This document shows positions 1 through 9,069 of a stretch of DNA of 64,000 nucleotides, piece after piece. Location: contig DAIDJF010000007.1 of assembly GCA_027451525.1 (NCBI GenBank), positions 297 to 64,296 on the forward strand, given 5' to 3'. The stretch comes from Ktedonobacterales bacterium. GTDB taxonomy: Bacteria; Chloroflexota; Ktedonobacteria; Ktedonobacterales; Ktedonobacteraceae. The translations under genes were made by a program, and so were the position numbers. Each line of letters starts with the position of its first letter. Positions within the stretch are counted from its first letter, which is position 1. Below the pieces are notes generated by a model, which did not search any database, had not been told where the DNA came from, and saw nothing but the letters and a program-made list of their open reading frames with translations.

Positions 1-1065
1 GTTGCTATCAGTTGCATCTATCTTAACAACAGTCAACGTTCCATCACTGGCGATTGTCACAGAGAATTGGTAGGTGCTTCCAACCTGTAGCGCGGCCAAT
101 AGCGTTGCAGATGCCTGGAGTTGGAGCGCGTTCCCGCTCTGATCCACCACTGAGATACTGTTTGTCGTCGTATCTAACGCGGTTACCGTACCAATTAGCT
201 CCACATGAACTTCATGGCCTGTATCGACTGTAATCTGTTGTTCGTCTAGATTACCCCGACTGTCAGTCGTGCCTCTGACTGTCACTTTCTCTCCAACATG
301 CAAGCTCGTGAGCTTAGGTTGACTATGCGATGCGGAGATTTGCAAAATAGTAATCGCACTTCCTTGGGGAGTCAACAGGCTAAAACGAGCAGGACGAGTA
401 CTGATAGTGTTGATTACACCTTGTACCTGATAATTCTTGGCATGTCGGGCCAGGATACGTATCTGCTGTGCATGAAGCTGATTGGACGAATTGAATACAG
501 CATGAAGCTGCACTTGCATGCCTGTATGCACTGTCTTGATAGCTATAGAGGGAACATACGTGACAAGAACTGCGCCATTCGTCAAGGCCAGATCAAGCGT
601 AGAATTGACATGCACAGCCACAACTACACCTTGTAACGTAAGTTGAGTTCTATTAGGCTGTAGCTGAATTTGTACTGCATTCCAGTTTCCAGAAGCATTG
701 GTCACACCACTCACGTGCACGTACACATTTGCAGCGAGTTGTGACGCGGATTGGTGCGATGCGAAATGAGTTTGGGACGTCACATGGAAGGTACTGGCTT
801 TCCCAGTAGAATCAGTTACCGAGAGGATAATATCCTTCGTATTGGTGCGATCTACCTGGACAATAACGCCCTGCATACTATACACATGGCTTGGGCCTTT
901 TGCGTGGACAATTGCACCCGGCAATAAATAGACGAGCAGCCAGAGACAACATAAAAGAAGACTTCCTTTTCCTACGTACCCCCAGACTGCACGAGAAGAA
1001 AAGGGACGAACGTGACTACGCAATGAGGTAAATAGGCGCGGTAAATGATGAGTTAGAGTATACAC
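1..1065 (-). CDS. Secreted/anchored protein with tandem DUF5666-like beta units (3' end cut by window edge)
   Basis: The frame is open from a GTG at 1065 to the left edge, giving 355 codons, so the C-terminus is missing. An in-frame TAA lies about ten codons upstream of the GTG, and a purine-rich AGAAAGG about 12 bases upstream is the likely ribosome site. Residues about 30-55 form a hydrophobic segment ending near AIVHA, so the protein is probably exported or membrane anchored. After that come about four repeating beta-rich units of the type 'QGVIVQVD...V.V.G', for example QGVVVAVHVN, QGVINTIS and IGTVTALD. This resembles the DUF5666 family, whose function is unknown. The start is uncertain because the region between the stop and the GTG offers only non-ATG codons. 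Confidence 0.75.
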   Translation of the reverse strand, partial: MYTLTHHLPRLFTSLRSHVRPFSSRAVWGYVGKGSLLLCCLWLLVYLLPGAIVHAKGPSHVYSMQGVIVQVDRTNTKDIILSVTDSTGKASTFHVTSQTHFASHQSASQLAANVYVHVSGVTNASGNWNAVQIQLQPNRTQLTLQGVVVAVHVNSTLDLALTNGAVLVTYVPSIAIKTVHTGMQVQLHAVFNSSNQLHAQQIRILARHAKNYQVQGVINTISTRPARFSLLTPQGSAITILQISASHSQPKLTSLHVGEKVTVRGTTDSRGNLDEQQITVDTGHEVHVELIGTVTALDTTTNSISVVDQSGNALQLQASATLLAALQVGSTYQFSVTIASDGTLTVVKIDATDSN

Positions 1066-1167
1066 AAGAATACCATTGCCTTTCTTATATTATTGACCCT
1101 CTCTTTCTGTTATACTCCACCCTCCAAATCATTTTGCCTCAAAACGTTTCATGGGATGTCATAATAA

Positions 1168-1211
1168 CCCAAAAACCAGGTCTCTCTGATTTGGGAGACC
1201 TGGTTTTTGGG
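1168..1211. terminator. Strong bidirectional hairpin terminator
   Basis: A perfect 17-bp stem (1168-1184 paired with 1195-1211) has a 10-base loop and A/T tracts within the stem. It lies downstream of the minus-strand gene ending at 1263 and upstream of the partial gene starting at 1065, so it should insulate the two. Confidence 0.85.
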
Positions 1212-1262
1212 TGTATCATACTCATTCTTAGCAGTTAACTGTTATCTGGGTTACGTTCGTTA

Positions 1263-3083
1263 CTAGCCTATTGGGGTTGCTGTAGCAGCCATGCCCGTAA
1301 ATGTTGCGGTTGCTGTAGGGCCATTGGAGACCAATGGTGCAGAACCGAGAACATTCCCGTTGACATCTGTGATGGATACAACCAGATCGTTTGGTATAGT
1401 AGCTACACCGCGCAACCTATTGATTACCGTAGAAGCTGTGTTTGCGCCGTTGCCACCAGTATTTTCTCTCTGGTGCAGGACCAGAGTGCCTGTGGCCGAG
1501 TTTTTGACATTCACAAAGAACGTCTGGTTTGCAAAGTTCGCAATCGTAAGATTGAGAGCGACCTGAGCATTGCCAGCATTGGTATTCAGAGTGACGTTGA
1601 CTGTCCCTGTCACAGTATTTGCCGTGGCTGTTGTTGTACCTGTTGTGGTCGTCGCGGTGGCTGTGACTCCACCATTCCCATTCCCATTAGCAGGTAAAGG
1701 CTGGGTAGCAATCATGGCAGAGGTCACCACACCATTGCCATTGGTAATCAATGTCACAGGGTTTTGGATATTGAGGAGACCAACACAATTCAAACCATTG
1801 GCACTCAAGGTAACATTCAAGCGGTTGGCAAGGAAACCGAAGAGGTTCGTCGCTGTCATGCCATTATCAGGTGATGCTTGATTCTGGAACAGTGTCATAT
1901 CGAGTTGTAAGCGTGGCAGTGCCACATTCACCAGATTCTGACAATACGTAGTGGTGTTAGCATCGGTAGCAGTAGTACCAGTGAGCGACGCGGCAGGAGG
2001 CTGATCAGCCCCAACGCGATAGAGGTTGGTCTTTGCCAGGCGTTGCTGACCATTTACCAGCGTCATATCGTCCCCACCAGGAACCAGAGCTATCGGAGCC
2101 TGTTGATCAGCCATCGCCTGCAAAGCATCAGTAGCATACGTGGCGATTGGCGTATTGTTGTTCGCCAGGTCTGGCACAGTCCAGGGAGTGCAACCCAGAG
2201 CAGGATCAACAAATCTGGTCAGCAGGGCATTATCACTCGGATTGCCCAGCACAGTCGCATTCGGCAATGCGGCCTGATTAGCAGCGGTAAGCTGGGCAGT
2301 CTGACCATTGGCATTGACCAGATACTGCGTCTGCACGTTGTCGCTCTGATCCATGTCAACAATCGAGAAATTTTCGGTTGTGGGACACGCCTGCCCATCT
2401 TTAGCTGTTCCTATGGCAGGAACCTTGAGCAACCCGGCCTGGATCGCAGTATTGGCTGCAGTGAAGAATGCAGGGGCGTTACAGTAGCCAAACTGTCCAA
2501 AGGGAGAGCCAGGCAGACCATTGACGCAGTTACCATTGGTGCCCCCTTGTACAGACAACATTCCATTGAAGCGACGACCATGTCCTTTTGTGCGGGCATT
2601 ATTTTGTAAAGTCAGCACGTTGCCATTGAAGCCGAACCAGATGCCTACAACAGCATTGGCAGGCAGTACTGGAGCAGTTGGAGCGATGGCAGGTTGGCTA
2701 CCCTGATTGATAACCAAAGGATTGTAATTAGTGATCTGACCAGTGGCTGGGTTCAGAATATCAGCCATGACAAAAGCCGACTGATTAGGGTTGGCCTCGT
2801 TACAGGGACCATTGGCAGCATTGGCAGTGGCAAGCTGATAGGGTGTTGCCAGACCAGTTGCCGATAAGGGATTGGCAGGTATCACGAGGGTACAACTCAT
2901 ATTTACACCTGCTGCCGCGTGTGATGCCTGATATTGCTGAAAAGCAAATACACCGACACCAATGAATACGACAAGCACGGTGACAATTGCGCCAATAAGC
3001 ATCAGTGGTGAGAAGCGGCTCTTTCTCCGCGACGATGGAGCATTTCCTAGCATCTTTACGGGATCACGTGGCTTTGTAAGCAT
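1263..3083 (-). CDS. Membrane-anchored extracellular protein of unknown function
   Basis: This encodes 606 residues. A basic cytoplasmic N-terminus (RRKSR) is followed by one transmembrane segment at about residues 26-48 and then a long Asn/Ala/Thr-rich exterior part. The extracellular region has several cysteines and no domain I recognise. A low-complexity Thr/Ala linker lies near residues 470-495. The last 115 residues look beta-rich and may form an immunoglobulin-like or CHRD-like sandwich; this is only an impression. An AGGAAAAG sequence just upstream supports the ATG start. It stands alone, with a strong terminator downstream and a gene-free region upstream. Confidence 0.7.
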   Translation of the reverse strand: MLTKPRDPVKMLGNAPSSRRKSRFSPLMLIGAIVTVLVVFIGVGVFAFQQYQASHAAAGVNMSCTLVIPANPLSATGLATPYQLATANAANGPCNEANPNQSAFVMADILNPATGQITNYNPLVINQGSQPAIAPTAPVLPANAVVGIWFGFNGNVLTLQNNARTKGHGRRFNGMLSVQGGTNGNCVNGLPGSPFGQFGYCNAPAFFTAANTAIQAGLLKVPAIGTAKDGQACPTTENFSIVDMDQSDNVQTQYLVNANGQTAQLTAANQAALPNATVLGNPSDNALLTRFVDPALGCTPWTVPDLANNNTPIATYATDALQAMADQQAPIALVPGGDDMTLVNGQQRLAKTNLYRVGADQPPAASLTGTTATDANTTTYCQNLVNVALPRLQLDMTLFQNQASPDNGMTATNLFGFLANRLNVTLSANGLNCVGLLNIQNPVTLITNGNGVVTSAMIATQPLPANGNGNGGVTATATTTTGTTTATANTVTGTVNVTLNTNAGNAQVALNLTIANFANQTFFVNVKNSATGTLVLHQRENTGGNGANTASTVINRLRGVATIPNDLVVSITDVNGNVLGSAPLVSNGPTATATFTGMAATATPIG

Positions 3084-3670
3084 CTTTTCCTAGACCTCTT
3101 TCAAATAGGCTGAAGCAACTTCTACTGTTTACAGAGACCCTTGCTGCTGCCTGGGTATCTCACGCAAAGCTGTCGCTGATAACGCTTAACACCGTGAGCC
3201 TTATGAATACTCATCCCTCTATAGTTAGCTAGCACACGGTGAAATTTTTTGACACGCTTTGCATAAACATGAGTCCTGAGGAAATAGTAACACAACGATT
3301 TTACTCTGCTACAGCATTTTCTTGAAGTTCACTAATAAGTACCACTCGTATGTTAAGATATCTCAACCACTAATATTACCGTCTAACCAATGTTTCCTAA
3401 ATTGCACGGCTTTTGTAAAAAAAGAAGGCATTGTACGTTGCTGATATATATTTCTGCTTGTTTGCATGGAGTAAGTGAGACACGCTGAGTGGCGAGCCTC
3501 AATTGCTCTCTCATCAGGCCGCTCTGCTGATAAAATTTTTTCACCCACTGATAAAAGGTCGCTCCAGAAAAGGGACATTCACAAAAAGACTGGAAAGAAC
3601 GAGCTTCTTTCCAGTCTCATGGCTATACGAATATTTTCAGCAAGGGGTGCGATGAACAGTGATGTATCAC
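3084..3670. other. Gene-poor AT-rich spacer with the hsp20 terminator
   Basis: I see no convincing gene here. Short open frames exist on both strands but lack ribosome sites and protein-like composition. The left half must hold the promoter of the minus-strand gene starting at 3083, and the right end carries the terminator of the hsp20 gene. Confidence 0.5.
3581..3617 (-). terminator. Rho-independent terminator of hsp20
   Basis: A perfect 13-bp stem (3587-3599 with 3605-3617) has a five-base loop. On the minus strand it is followed by a run of five T, immediately downstream of the hsp20 stop codon. Confidence 0.85.
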
Positions 3671-4135
3671 CTACTGCGTGCCAGCTTCCTGTTTGACTTT
3701 GATGGGGATCTGCTTCGGTTTCGTGCCTTCGGATTTAGGAACTTGTAGCATCAAAACACCTTGCTCATAGGAGGCCTGCACTTTCGAGGCATCGATTAGC
3801 GTAGGCAACGTGATAGTGCGGCTTACTTCGCCTTCGTAATGCTCGCGCCGTACATACGTTCCCTTACCTTTTTTCTCCTTTTCCATCTTACTGGTGGCAC
3901 GAATAGTTATTGTATCGCCCTCAGCAGTAACTTGTATATCCTCTGGTTTGACGCCCGGCAGCGATGCTTCAAGCACATATTGCTGCTTATCTTCTGTCTC
4001 GCGGATATCTACAGGAAAAACCTGACCAGCAAAAAGCTCAAAGCGTGGACGGACAAAACTTTCCTCAAAAAGCCGACCGACCGCATCTCGCAATGGAGTC
4101 AGTGTTTCAAATGGGTCTCTAGGGACCATACTCAT
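3671..4135 (-). CDS. Small heat shock protein, Hsp20/alpha-crystallin family
   Basis: This is an ATP-independent chaperone that holds unfolding proteins, 154 residues long from the chosen start. The alpha-crystallin domain occupies about residues 40-140, with the typical motifs PVDIRETED, LPGVKPEDIQV, GEVSRTITLP and the C-terminal strand GVLMLQVPK. The tail has the KQIPIKV element that resembles the I-x-I motif used for oligomer packing. I place the start at the ATG at 4135 because AAGGAG lies seven bases before it. An in-frame ATG at 4165 would add ten residues but has no ribosome site. The leader contains a tandem TAACACTC repeat that might be a regulator site. The gene stands alone. Confidence 0.93.
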   Translation of the reverse strand: MSMVPRDPFETLTPLRDAVGRLFEESFVRPRFELFAGQVFPVDIRETEDKQQYVLEASLPGVKPEDIQVTAEGDTITIRATSKMEKEKKGKGTYVRREHYEGEVSRTITLPTLIDASKVQASYEQGVLMLQVPKSEGTKPKQIPIKVKQEAGTQ

Positions 4136-4338
4136 GACGTTGCTCCTTAACACTCTAACACTCATCTACCACATGTACAACAGAACAGGATCATCATATC
4201 TACGTTGCTCACGAATTTTGTAATCCCGCCGTTACAACACAAACAACAATCACTTTCCAGCTTATAAGCTTGATGTTGTATATTATTTCTAGCAGAAGGG
4301 AAAAACCAGTATACAGGCATATCAAGGAGATTTCGCTC

Positions 4339-4833
4339 ATGCAAGCACGACCCGCCACGCTGCAAGATGCAGCAGCCATTGCGCTTATTTACAATCAGGG
4401 TATTGAAGATCGCGTCGCGACGTTTGAAACTCGTTTGCGCACGGCAGAAGATATCCGGGATTGGTTTGATGGCACGCACCCCATTCTCGTCGTTGAAGAT
4501 GAGCAAGGCATTATCGCCTTTGCCTCTACCTCATCGTATCGTAGCCGCGAGTGCTACGCGGGCATCGCCGAATGTTCAGTCTACGTCAAACGAGAAAATC
4601 GCCATCAGGGAGCTGGCAGTCTGGCCGGCGAGGCACTCATTCATGCAGCGGAAGAGGCCGGTTTCTGGAAACTCGTTTCGCGCGTCTTCGTCGAGAATAC
4701 AGCTAGTAGAGGTCTCTTGCGCACACTCAATTTTCGCGAGGTTGGTGTGTACTATAAACACGCACAACTGGATGGTGTATGGCGTGATGTCATCATTGTT
4801 GAACGACTACTTCCAGCCAATCTCACCCACTAA
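4339..4833 (+). CDS. GNAT N-acetyltransferase, phosphinothricin/arsinothricin (Pat/ArsN1-like) type
   Basis: The 164-residue single-domain acetyltransferase starts at the ATG at 4339, nine bases after AAGGAG. The N-terminal signature (RPATLQDAAAIALIYNQGI, then DRVATFET) is that of the Pat/ArsN1 family, which acetylates phosphinothricin-like amino acids such as arsinothricin. The acetyl-CoA loop is QGAGSLAG, in the place of the usual Q/RGxGxG/A, and the following helix begins at ALIHAAEEAG. The C-terminal part, FREVGVYYKHAQLDGVW, also fits. The substrate is inferred from the family only. No arsenic-resistance genes lie next to it. Confidence 0.85.
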   Translation: MQARPATLQDAAAIALIYNQGIEDRVATFETRLRTAEDIRDWFDGTHPILVVEDEQGIIAFASTSSYRSRECYAGIAECSVYVKRENRHQGAGSLAGEALIHAAEEAGFWKLVSRVFVENTASRGLLRTLNFREVGVYYKHAQLDGVWRDVIIVERLLPANLTH

Positions 4834-4918
4834 CAGAGCGTGCCACGTTGTTGAGGCTATGCCGCTAAGCTGAGACATGTTATAATGCTTCTACAGCCCA
4901 TCCTATTGGACAGCGTGA

Positions 4919-6046
4919 ATGCCCACGCGACAGGCTACCTCTTGCGCGGTAGCATGGGTCGTCATATGGTATGTCAAAAGAGATCAATCAGAAACGGTAG
5001 AGATATTTTACGTGGAAGAATACGCTCAAACATCTGACCAGTTCGCCCATTATTCTTGGGAACACCATGACCCCTATAGTCTCGATGTTCCCAAACATCC
5101 CCTCTATCTTCTGCGCGAACAAACAAACAGCCTGGATAAACTAGTAACCCCCACACCAGACCTACTGCAACAGCAACTTGCAACCGCTTACCGCATGATT
5201 CATGCCAGTGGCATCACGCCAGTATTATTTATCCATGCAGAGAGTATGCAGACTGAAAAGACAAAGAACATGACGCTTTTTGCCTGGCAGATGCAGCAAC
5301 GCGGCGTGCGTACCTTATTTATGATGCCCGCTCATGCTGTTGGAGATGCACACCAGCGTGGAGAGACGCCAGATGCAGGCTTTGTTGTTAGCCGTGCTTT
5401 TCCACATAAGAAGATGCCCGCCCTTGTCGTCACGTCAAACAGCCTACATGCAATTCGTGATCAACTCGCCGCCAGAGGCATTACACCAGTGAATACCGAC
5501 CTGTTGTGCATCGACGAGATACAGCTTTTCACGGAACAAACACCGCTAGAGGCCATTGCCGGACTACTTCAGTTACAGCAGGCAGGTTTTTCTATCGTCA
5601 TGAACGGCATTGACTACGATTTCAAGGCAGATCCCTTCACCCACATGCATCATGTGTTACTGATGGCTCGTTTCCTCCCTGGCTGGCAAACCTTTCAGCT
5701 TGCTACGATGTGCCGCCACTGCTCTCATCCCGCCAGAGGCTCACGGCGCGTACTCACCTTCCCAGATGGACGCACGCATATCGCAGATGCCACATCGCCG
5801 ATTGTTATGCCGGGACTCAGCCATTACTATGCTGTCTGCGATATCTTCCATAAATCCTGTACGCGCCTGAGCGCAAGCGACGAGCATACACGCCCGCCGC
5901 TACCAACAACATTGACGCTTGAGCAGATACACCAGACGCCCTGGATGCAAGACACTCTCGCCCACTTCGCAGTGACAACGTTTGCGCACCCTCTTAATGT
6001 GGCAAGCAGCGTAGCACGCGCTGATATAACTGGCTATATGCACTAG
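4919..6046 (+). CDS. Thymidine-kinase-like (type II TK fold) protein with degenerate P-loop
   Basis: This encodes 375 residues. The second half aligns by eye with bacterial type II thymidine kinase: a Walker-B-like LLCIDEIQLF (E200), then NGIDYDFKADPF, which matches the DFRGEPF region, then a four-cysteine zinc site (C265, C268, C307, C314) and the thymidine-loop region ending in YAVC. The P-loop position (residues 106-115) reads HAESMQTEKT instead of GxxxxGKS/T, so the glycines are gone and only KT remains. Nucleotide binding may therefore be lost or altered. About 90 N-terminal residues have no counterpart in the kinase. The start is uncertain, with no clear ribosome site. The 3' end overlaps the convergent glgA gene by 53 bases. 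Confidence 0.7.
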   Translation: MPTRQATSCAVAWVVIWYVKRDQSETVEIFYVEEYAQTSDQFAHYSWEHHDPYSLDVPKHPLYLLREQTNSLDKLVTPTPDLLQQQLATAYRMIHASGITPVLFIHAESMQTEKTKNMTLFAWQMQQRGVRTLFMMPAHAVGDAHQRGETPDAGFVVSRAFPHKKMPALVVTSNSLHAIRDQLAARGITPVNTDLLCIDEIQLFTEQTPLEAIAGLLQLQQAGFSIVMNGIDYDFKADPFTHMHHVLLMARFLPGWQTFQLATMCRHCSHPARGSRRVLTFPDGRTHIADATSPIVMPGLSHYYAVCDIFHKSCTRLSASDEHTRPPLPTTLTLEQIHQTPWMQDTLAHFAVTTFAHPLNVASSVARADITGYMH

Positions 6047-7466
6047 CACTGGCAGACCAGCGCGAGTCATAGCCCATCGCGCGCGTAAGTAACTCAGGCC
6101 AACGCTCGCGCTCTCCATAGAGACGTAATGCTCGCTGAAGCGCATCAAGCAAGGCCGCAGGCGAATAGTCTGCAAAGCTAATGCCGTTTCCATGCGTCGG
6201 GTCGGCATCTATATCCGTTACCGTATCAGCCAGCCCACCAGTTGCATGGACGATGGGCAGCGTTCCATAACGTAGAGCAATGAGTTGGCCCAAACCGCCC
6301 GGCTCAAATGCGCTCGGCATTAAGAAGAAGTCTGAGCCAGCATAAATACGATGCGAAAGCGCACTATCAAAGCCGATGTGCGCGCGCACTTTATCTGTAG
6401 TAGCTGCTAATTCGCGGAACATCTGCTCATATTGCCAGTGCCCATTGCCTAATACGACCAGTTGCAAAGGCAATTGACGTAACTCAGCCGTCAGAGCAGC
6501 TAATAAATCAAAGCCTTTTTGATCAACCAATCGGCTCACGATGCCGACAACCGGCAATACAGGGTCATCAGGTAAACCAAATTCTTGCCGTAGCGCACTA
6601 CGATTGTGTTTTTTTGCCTCTTCGACGCTCTCTCCTGGGGCCTCTGCGGAGTAGTGTGCGGCGATCATCGTATCAATTTCAGGATTCCAGGCGTGCCAAT
6701 CCAGCCCATTGGGAATCCCAAAGAGGCGCGAACGGCGTTGCGCTAACACCTCGTCGAGTCCCCAGCCATAATCGAGCGTCTGAATCTCCTCAGAGTAGCG
6801 ATGCGATACAGTGGTTAAGGCATCAGCATACATGATACCTGCCTTCATCCAGTTCACATCGCCCCAGAACTCAAGGCCGCTACTAATAAAAACCTGGGCC
6901 GGATTCAGACCAACCTCGTCAAGAATTGATGGATCCCACAATCCCTGATATTGCAAATTATGGATCGTATAAATGATGCGCATAGCCCCTTTCCGTAGCA
7001 GATGGCGATATGTACTACGTAAATAGGCGGCGCAGGGAGCGGTCTGCCAATCATTCAAGTGGATGATATCAGGTACAAAGCCTGTATGAGGAAATAGTTC
7101 CAACAAACCTCTACAAAACAGGATAAATCGCCACTGCTCCTCACGCTGATCCAGGCCGAGATACAGGCGCGGATGACGCCCAAAGAACCAACCATGCTCT
7201 AGCAAATAGACAACCACCGATGAGTCAGGCAGCTTGCTTTCCCAGAGTGAGACCGTTTGTTCATGCCCGGCAAAATAAAATGTTCGCGTTATTCCTGTAG
7301 GATGTAAATTCCAATAGACGGGGTCAATAATACCGTAGCGGGGCAGAATAATCCGCACATCATGGCCCAAACGCGCCAATTCTTGTGGCAGACTACCGAT
7401 AACATCGGCAACGCCCCCCTCTTTGGCAAAAGGGACGGCTTCAGTCGCGACCATTAAAATGTTCAA
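5994..7466 (-). CDS. glgA: Glycogen synthase (ADP-glucose type, GT5)
   Basis: The enzyme transfers glucose from ADP-glucose to the growing alpha-1,4-glucan. The N-terminal KEGGVADVIGSLP motif binds ADP-glucose. The GT5 C-terminal half has SRLVDQKGFDLL, FEPGGLGQLIALRYG and the TGGLADTV loop. I choose the TTG at 7466 as the start because GAGGAGG lies five bases before it and the protein then begins with NILMVATEA, exactly as GlgA proteins usually do. An ATG at 7493 would add nine residues across that ribosome site. The length of 490 residues is normal for the family. It is divergent from glgC, so the two genes for glycogen synthesis share a control region. No glgB or glgP lies in the window. 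Confidence 0.95.
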   Translation of the reverse strand: MNILMVATEAVPFAKEGGVADVIGSLPQELARLGHDVRIILPRYGIIDPVYWNLHPTGITRTFYFAGHEQTVSLWESKLPDSSVVVYLLEHGWFFGRHPRLYLGLDQREEQWRFILFCRGLLELFPHTGFVPDIIHLNDWQTAPCAAYLRSTYRHLLRKGAMRIIYTIHNLQYQGLWDPSILDEVGLNPAQVFISSGLEFWGDVNWMKAGIMYADALTTVSHRYSEEIQTLDYGWGLDEVLAQRRSRLFGIPNGLDWHAWNPEIDTMIAAHYSAEAPGESVEEAKKHNRSALRQEFGLPDDPVLPVVGIVSRLVDQKGFDLLAALTAELRQLPLQLVVLGNGHWQYEQMFRELAATTDKVRAHIGFDSALSHRIYAGSDFFLMPSAFEPGGLGQLIALRYGTLPIVHATGGLADTVTDIDADPTHGNGISFADYSPAALLDALQRALRLYGERERWPELLTRAMGYDSRWSASASAYSQLYQRVLRCLPH

Positions 7467-7566
7467 ACGCGCCTCCTCTGTCTTCATTACCATACACGCT
7501 CAGATGAACTCCGTAATGGAGTCATCATATCATCTAACTTCTTCTTAGAGAAAGAACACCGCTGTT

Positions 7567-7597
7567 TTGCAATCACAGGACTTCTATAGGATATAAT
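7567..7597 (+). promoter_or_regulatory. Probable glgC promoter
   Basis: A perfect TATAAT lies at 7592-7597 with TTGCAA at 7567-7572. The 19-base spacer is slightly long. It sits about 60 bases before the glgC start within the glgA/glgC divergent region. Confidence 0.5.
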
Positions 7598-7657
7598 AAA
7601 GCGTATCTATCTTCATTGCGCAGATAGAGGCTTCGCAGAGAAAGGATGAGCTGTGCT

Positions 7658-8980
7658 ATGAGTAAAGTGCTAGCGGTCATTCTCGCAGGTGGGCAGGGTG
7701 AGCGGTTAAGTCTCCTCTCACAAAAACGCGCTAAACCCGCCGTTCCATTTGCAGGAAAGTATCGCATCATTGATTTTGCCTTGAGCAACTGCGTCAACTC
7801 CGGCATCGCTGATGTTGCCGTGCTGACACAGTATCGTCCCCATTCATTACACGACCATATCGGTATTGGTAAACCCTGGGATCTGGACCGACAAAAAGGC
7901 GGCATTCGTTTACTACAACCGTATATTGGACGACAGGAGTCGGATTGGTATCAGGGGACTGCGGATGCAGTCTACCAAAACCTGAGCTTCATTATGGAAA
8001 CCCGTTGCGATTATGTGCTGATTTTAGCAGGTGACCACATCTATCGCATGGACTATACGCCGATGATCACCTTTCATCAACAGCACAACGCCGATGTAAC
8101 GCTCGGTGCTGTCGTGATCCCTATTGAAGAAGGACCGCGTTTCGGTATTTTAGAGACTGGAGCCGAAGGGCAGGTGCTCTCGTTTGAGGAGAAACCGAGC
8201 GCGCCACGTGGTAACCTCGGCTCAATGGGTATTTATGTATTTAACCGCGAAACACTGATGCGTGTACTGATTGAAGACGCACGCACAGATAACTCGACAC
8301 AGCACGACTTCGGACGCAATATCATCCCATCCATGATGGAACGCGGAGAGCGCGTCTATGCGTATCCCTTTACAGGCTACTGGCAAGATGTTGGCACGAT
8401 ACAATCCTACTGGGAAGCCCACATGGCCCTCCTCAGTGATCAGCCATCGTTTGACCTGTATGACCCATCCTGGGTTATTCACACCCGTAGCGAAGAGCGG
8501 CCTCCCGCCCATATCCGCAGCAGTGGTCAGGTCGTAAGTAGTCACATCTCGCATGGGTGCATTATCAAGGGCCACGTTGAACGGAGCGTCCTTTCGCCCG
8601 GCGTGATTGTCGAAGAGGGAGCCGTCATTCGCGACTCAATTATCTTGTTTGACTGTGTGATCGGGGCCAATAGTGTGATTGATCGTGTTATTCTAGATAA
8701 AGAGGTGATTGTCGGCAAAAACAGCCATATTGGACATGGCGACGATATGACCCCCAATAAACTTGAACCCTCGCGCCTGAATACAGGCATCACGCTGATT
8801 GGCAAACGCGCCCACTTGCCTGAGAACCTGATCGTAGGACGCAACTGCAAAATTGGAGCGGACTTACGCCCAGAAGATATCACAACCTCTACACTGCCAA
8901 GTGGTGAGACTATCGAAGATCGCACTTTTGCACATGGCTGGGAGCGCGATTTAGTTCGAAGAGGAACAACCACCTTATAA
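7658..8980 (+). CDS. glgC: Glucose-1-phosphate adenylyltransferase (ADP-glucose pyrophosphorylase)
   Basis: This enzyme makes ADP-glucose from ATP and glucose-1-phosphate, the committed step of glycogen synthesis. The nucleotidyltransferase domain has LAGGQGERL, the KPAVPFAGKYRIIDF substrate loop, WYQGTADAVYQN, LAGDHIYRMDY and SMGIYVF. From about residue 290 on there is a left-handed beta-helix with hexapeptide-like repeats (VIVEEGAVI, CVIGANSVI), where allosteric control usually acts. I place the start at the second in-frame ATG (7658), about 11 bases after AAAGGA. The upstream ATG at 7646 lies directly on the ribosome site. The length is 440 residues. Confidence 0.95.
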   Translation: MSKVLAVILAGGQGERLSLLSQKRAKPAVPFAGKYRIIDFALSNCVNSGIADVAVLTQYRPHSLHDHIGIGKPWDLDRQKGGIRLLQPYIGRQESDWYQGTADAVYQNLSFIMETRCDYVLILAGDHIYRMDYTPMITFHQQHNADVTLGAVVIPIEEGPRFGILETGAEGQVLSFEEKPSAPRGNLGSMGIYVFNRETLMRVLIEDARTDNSTQHDFGRNIIPSMMERGERVYAYPFTGYWQDVGTIQSYWEAHMALLSDQPSFDLYDPSWVIHTRSEERPPAHIRSSGQVVSSHISHGCIIKGHVERSVLSPGVIVEEGAVIRDSIILFDCVIGANSVIDRVILDKEVIVGKNSHIGHGDDMTPNKLEPSRLNTGITLIGKRAHLPENLIVGRNCKIGADLRPEDITTSTLPSGETIEDRTFAHGWERDLVRRGTTTL

Positions 8981-8997
8981 AATTGCGCCAACACAGC

Positions 8998-9030
8998 ATG
9001 GAGCACACAGTTTTTACCGTGTGCTCCATG
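8998..9030. terminator. Hairpin between glgC and the DUF3303 gene
   Basis: A perfect 12-bp stem (8998-9009 with 9019-9030) has a T-rich loop. It lacks a good T-run after the stem on either strand, so it is a weaker terminator candidate between convergent genes. Confidence 0.5.
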
Positions 9031-9069
9031 TAGTGCATTACATTTTAGTTGCATAAGCAACCCTTAGCA

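Noticed and set aside
298-636. Plus-strand open frame of 112 codons
   Set aside because: It lies opposite the DUF5666-like gene, has no ribosome site and its product has no protein-like pattern.
2043-2609. Plus-strand open frame of 188 codons
   Set aside because: It is the antisense shadow of the membrane-anchored protein gene at 1263-3083; composition (Ser/Arg-rich) is typical of shadows.
3363-3578. Minus-strand open frame of 71 codons in the spacer before hsp20
   Set aside because: No ribosome site, no recognisable pattern, and it lies beyond the hsp20 terminator without a visible promoter.
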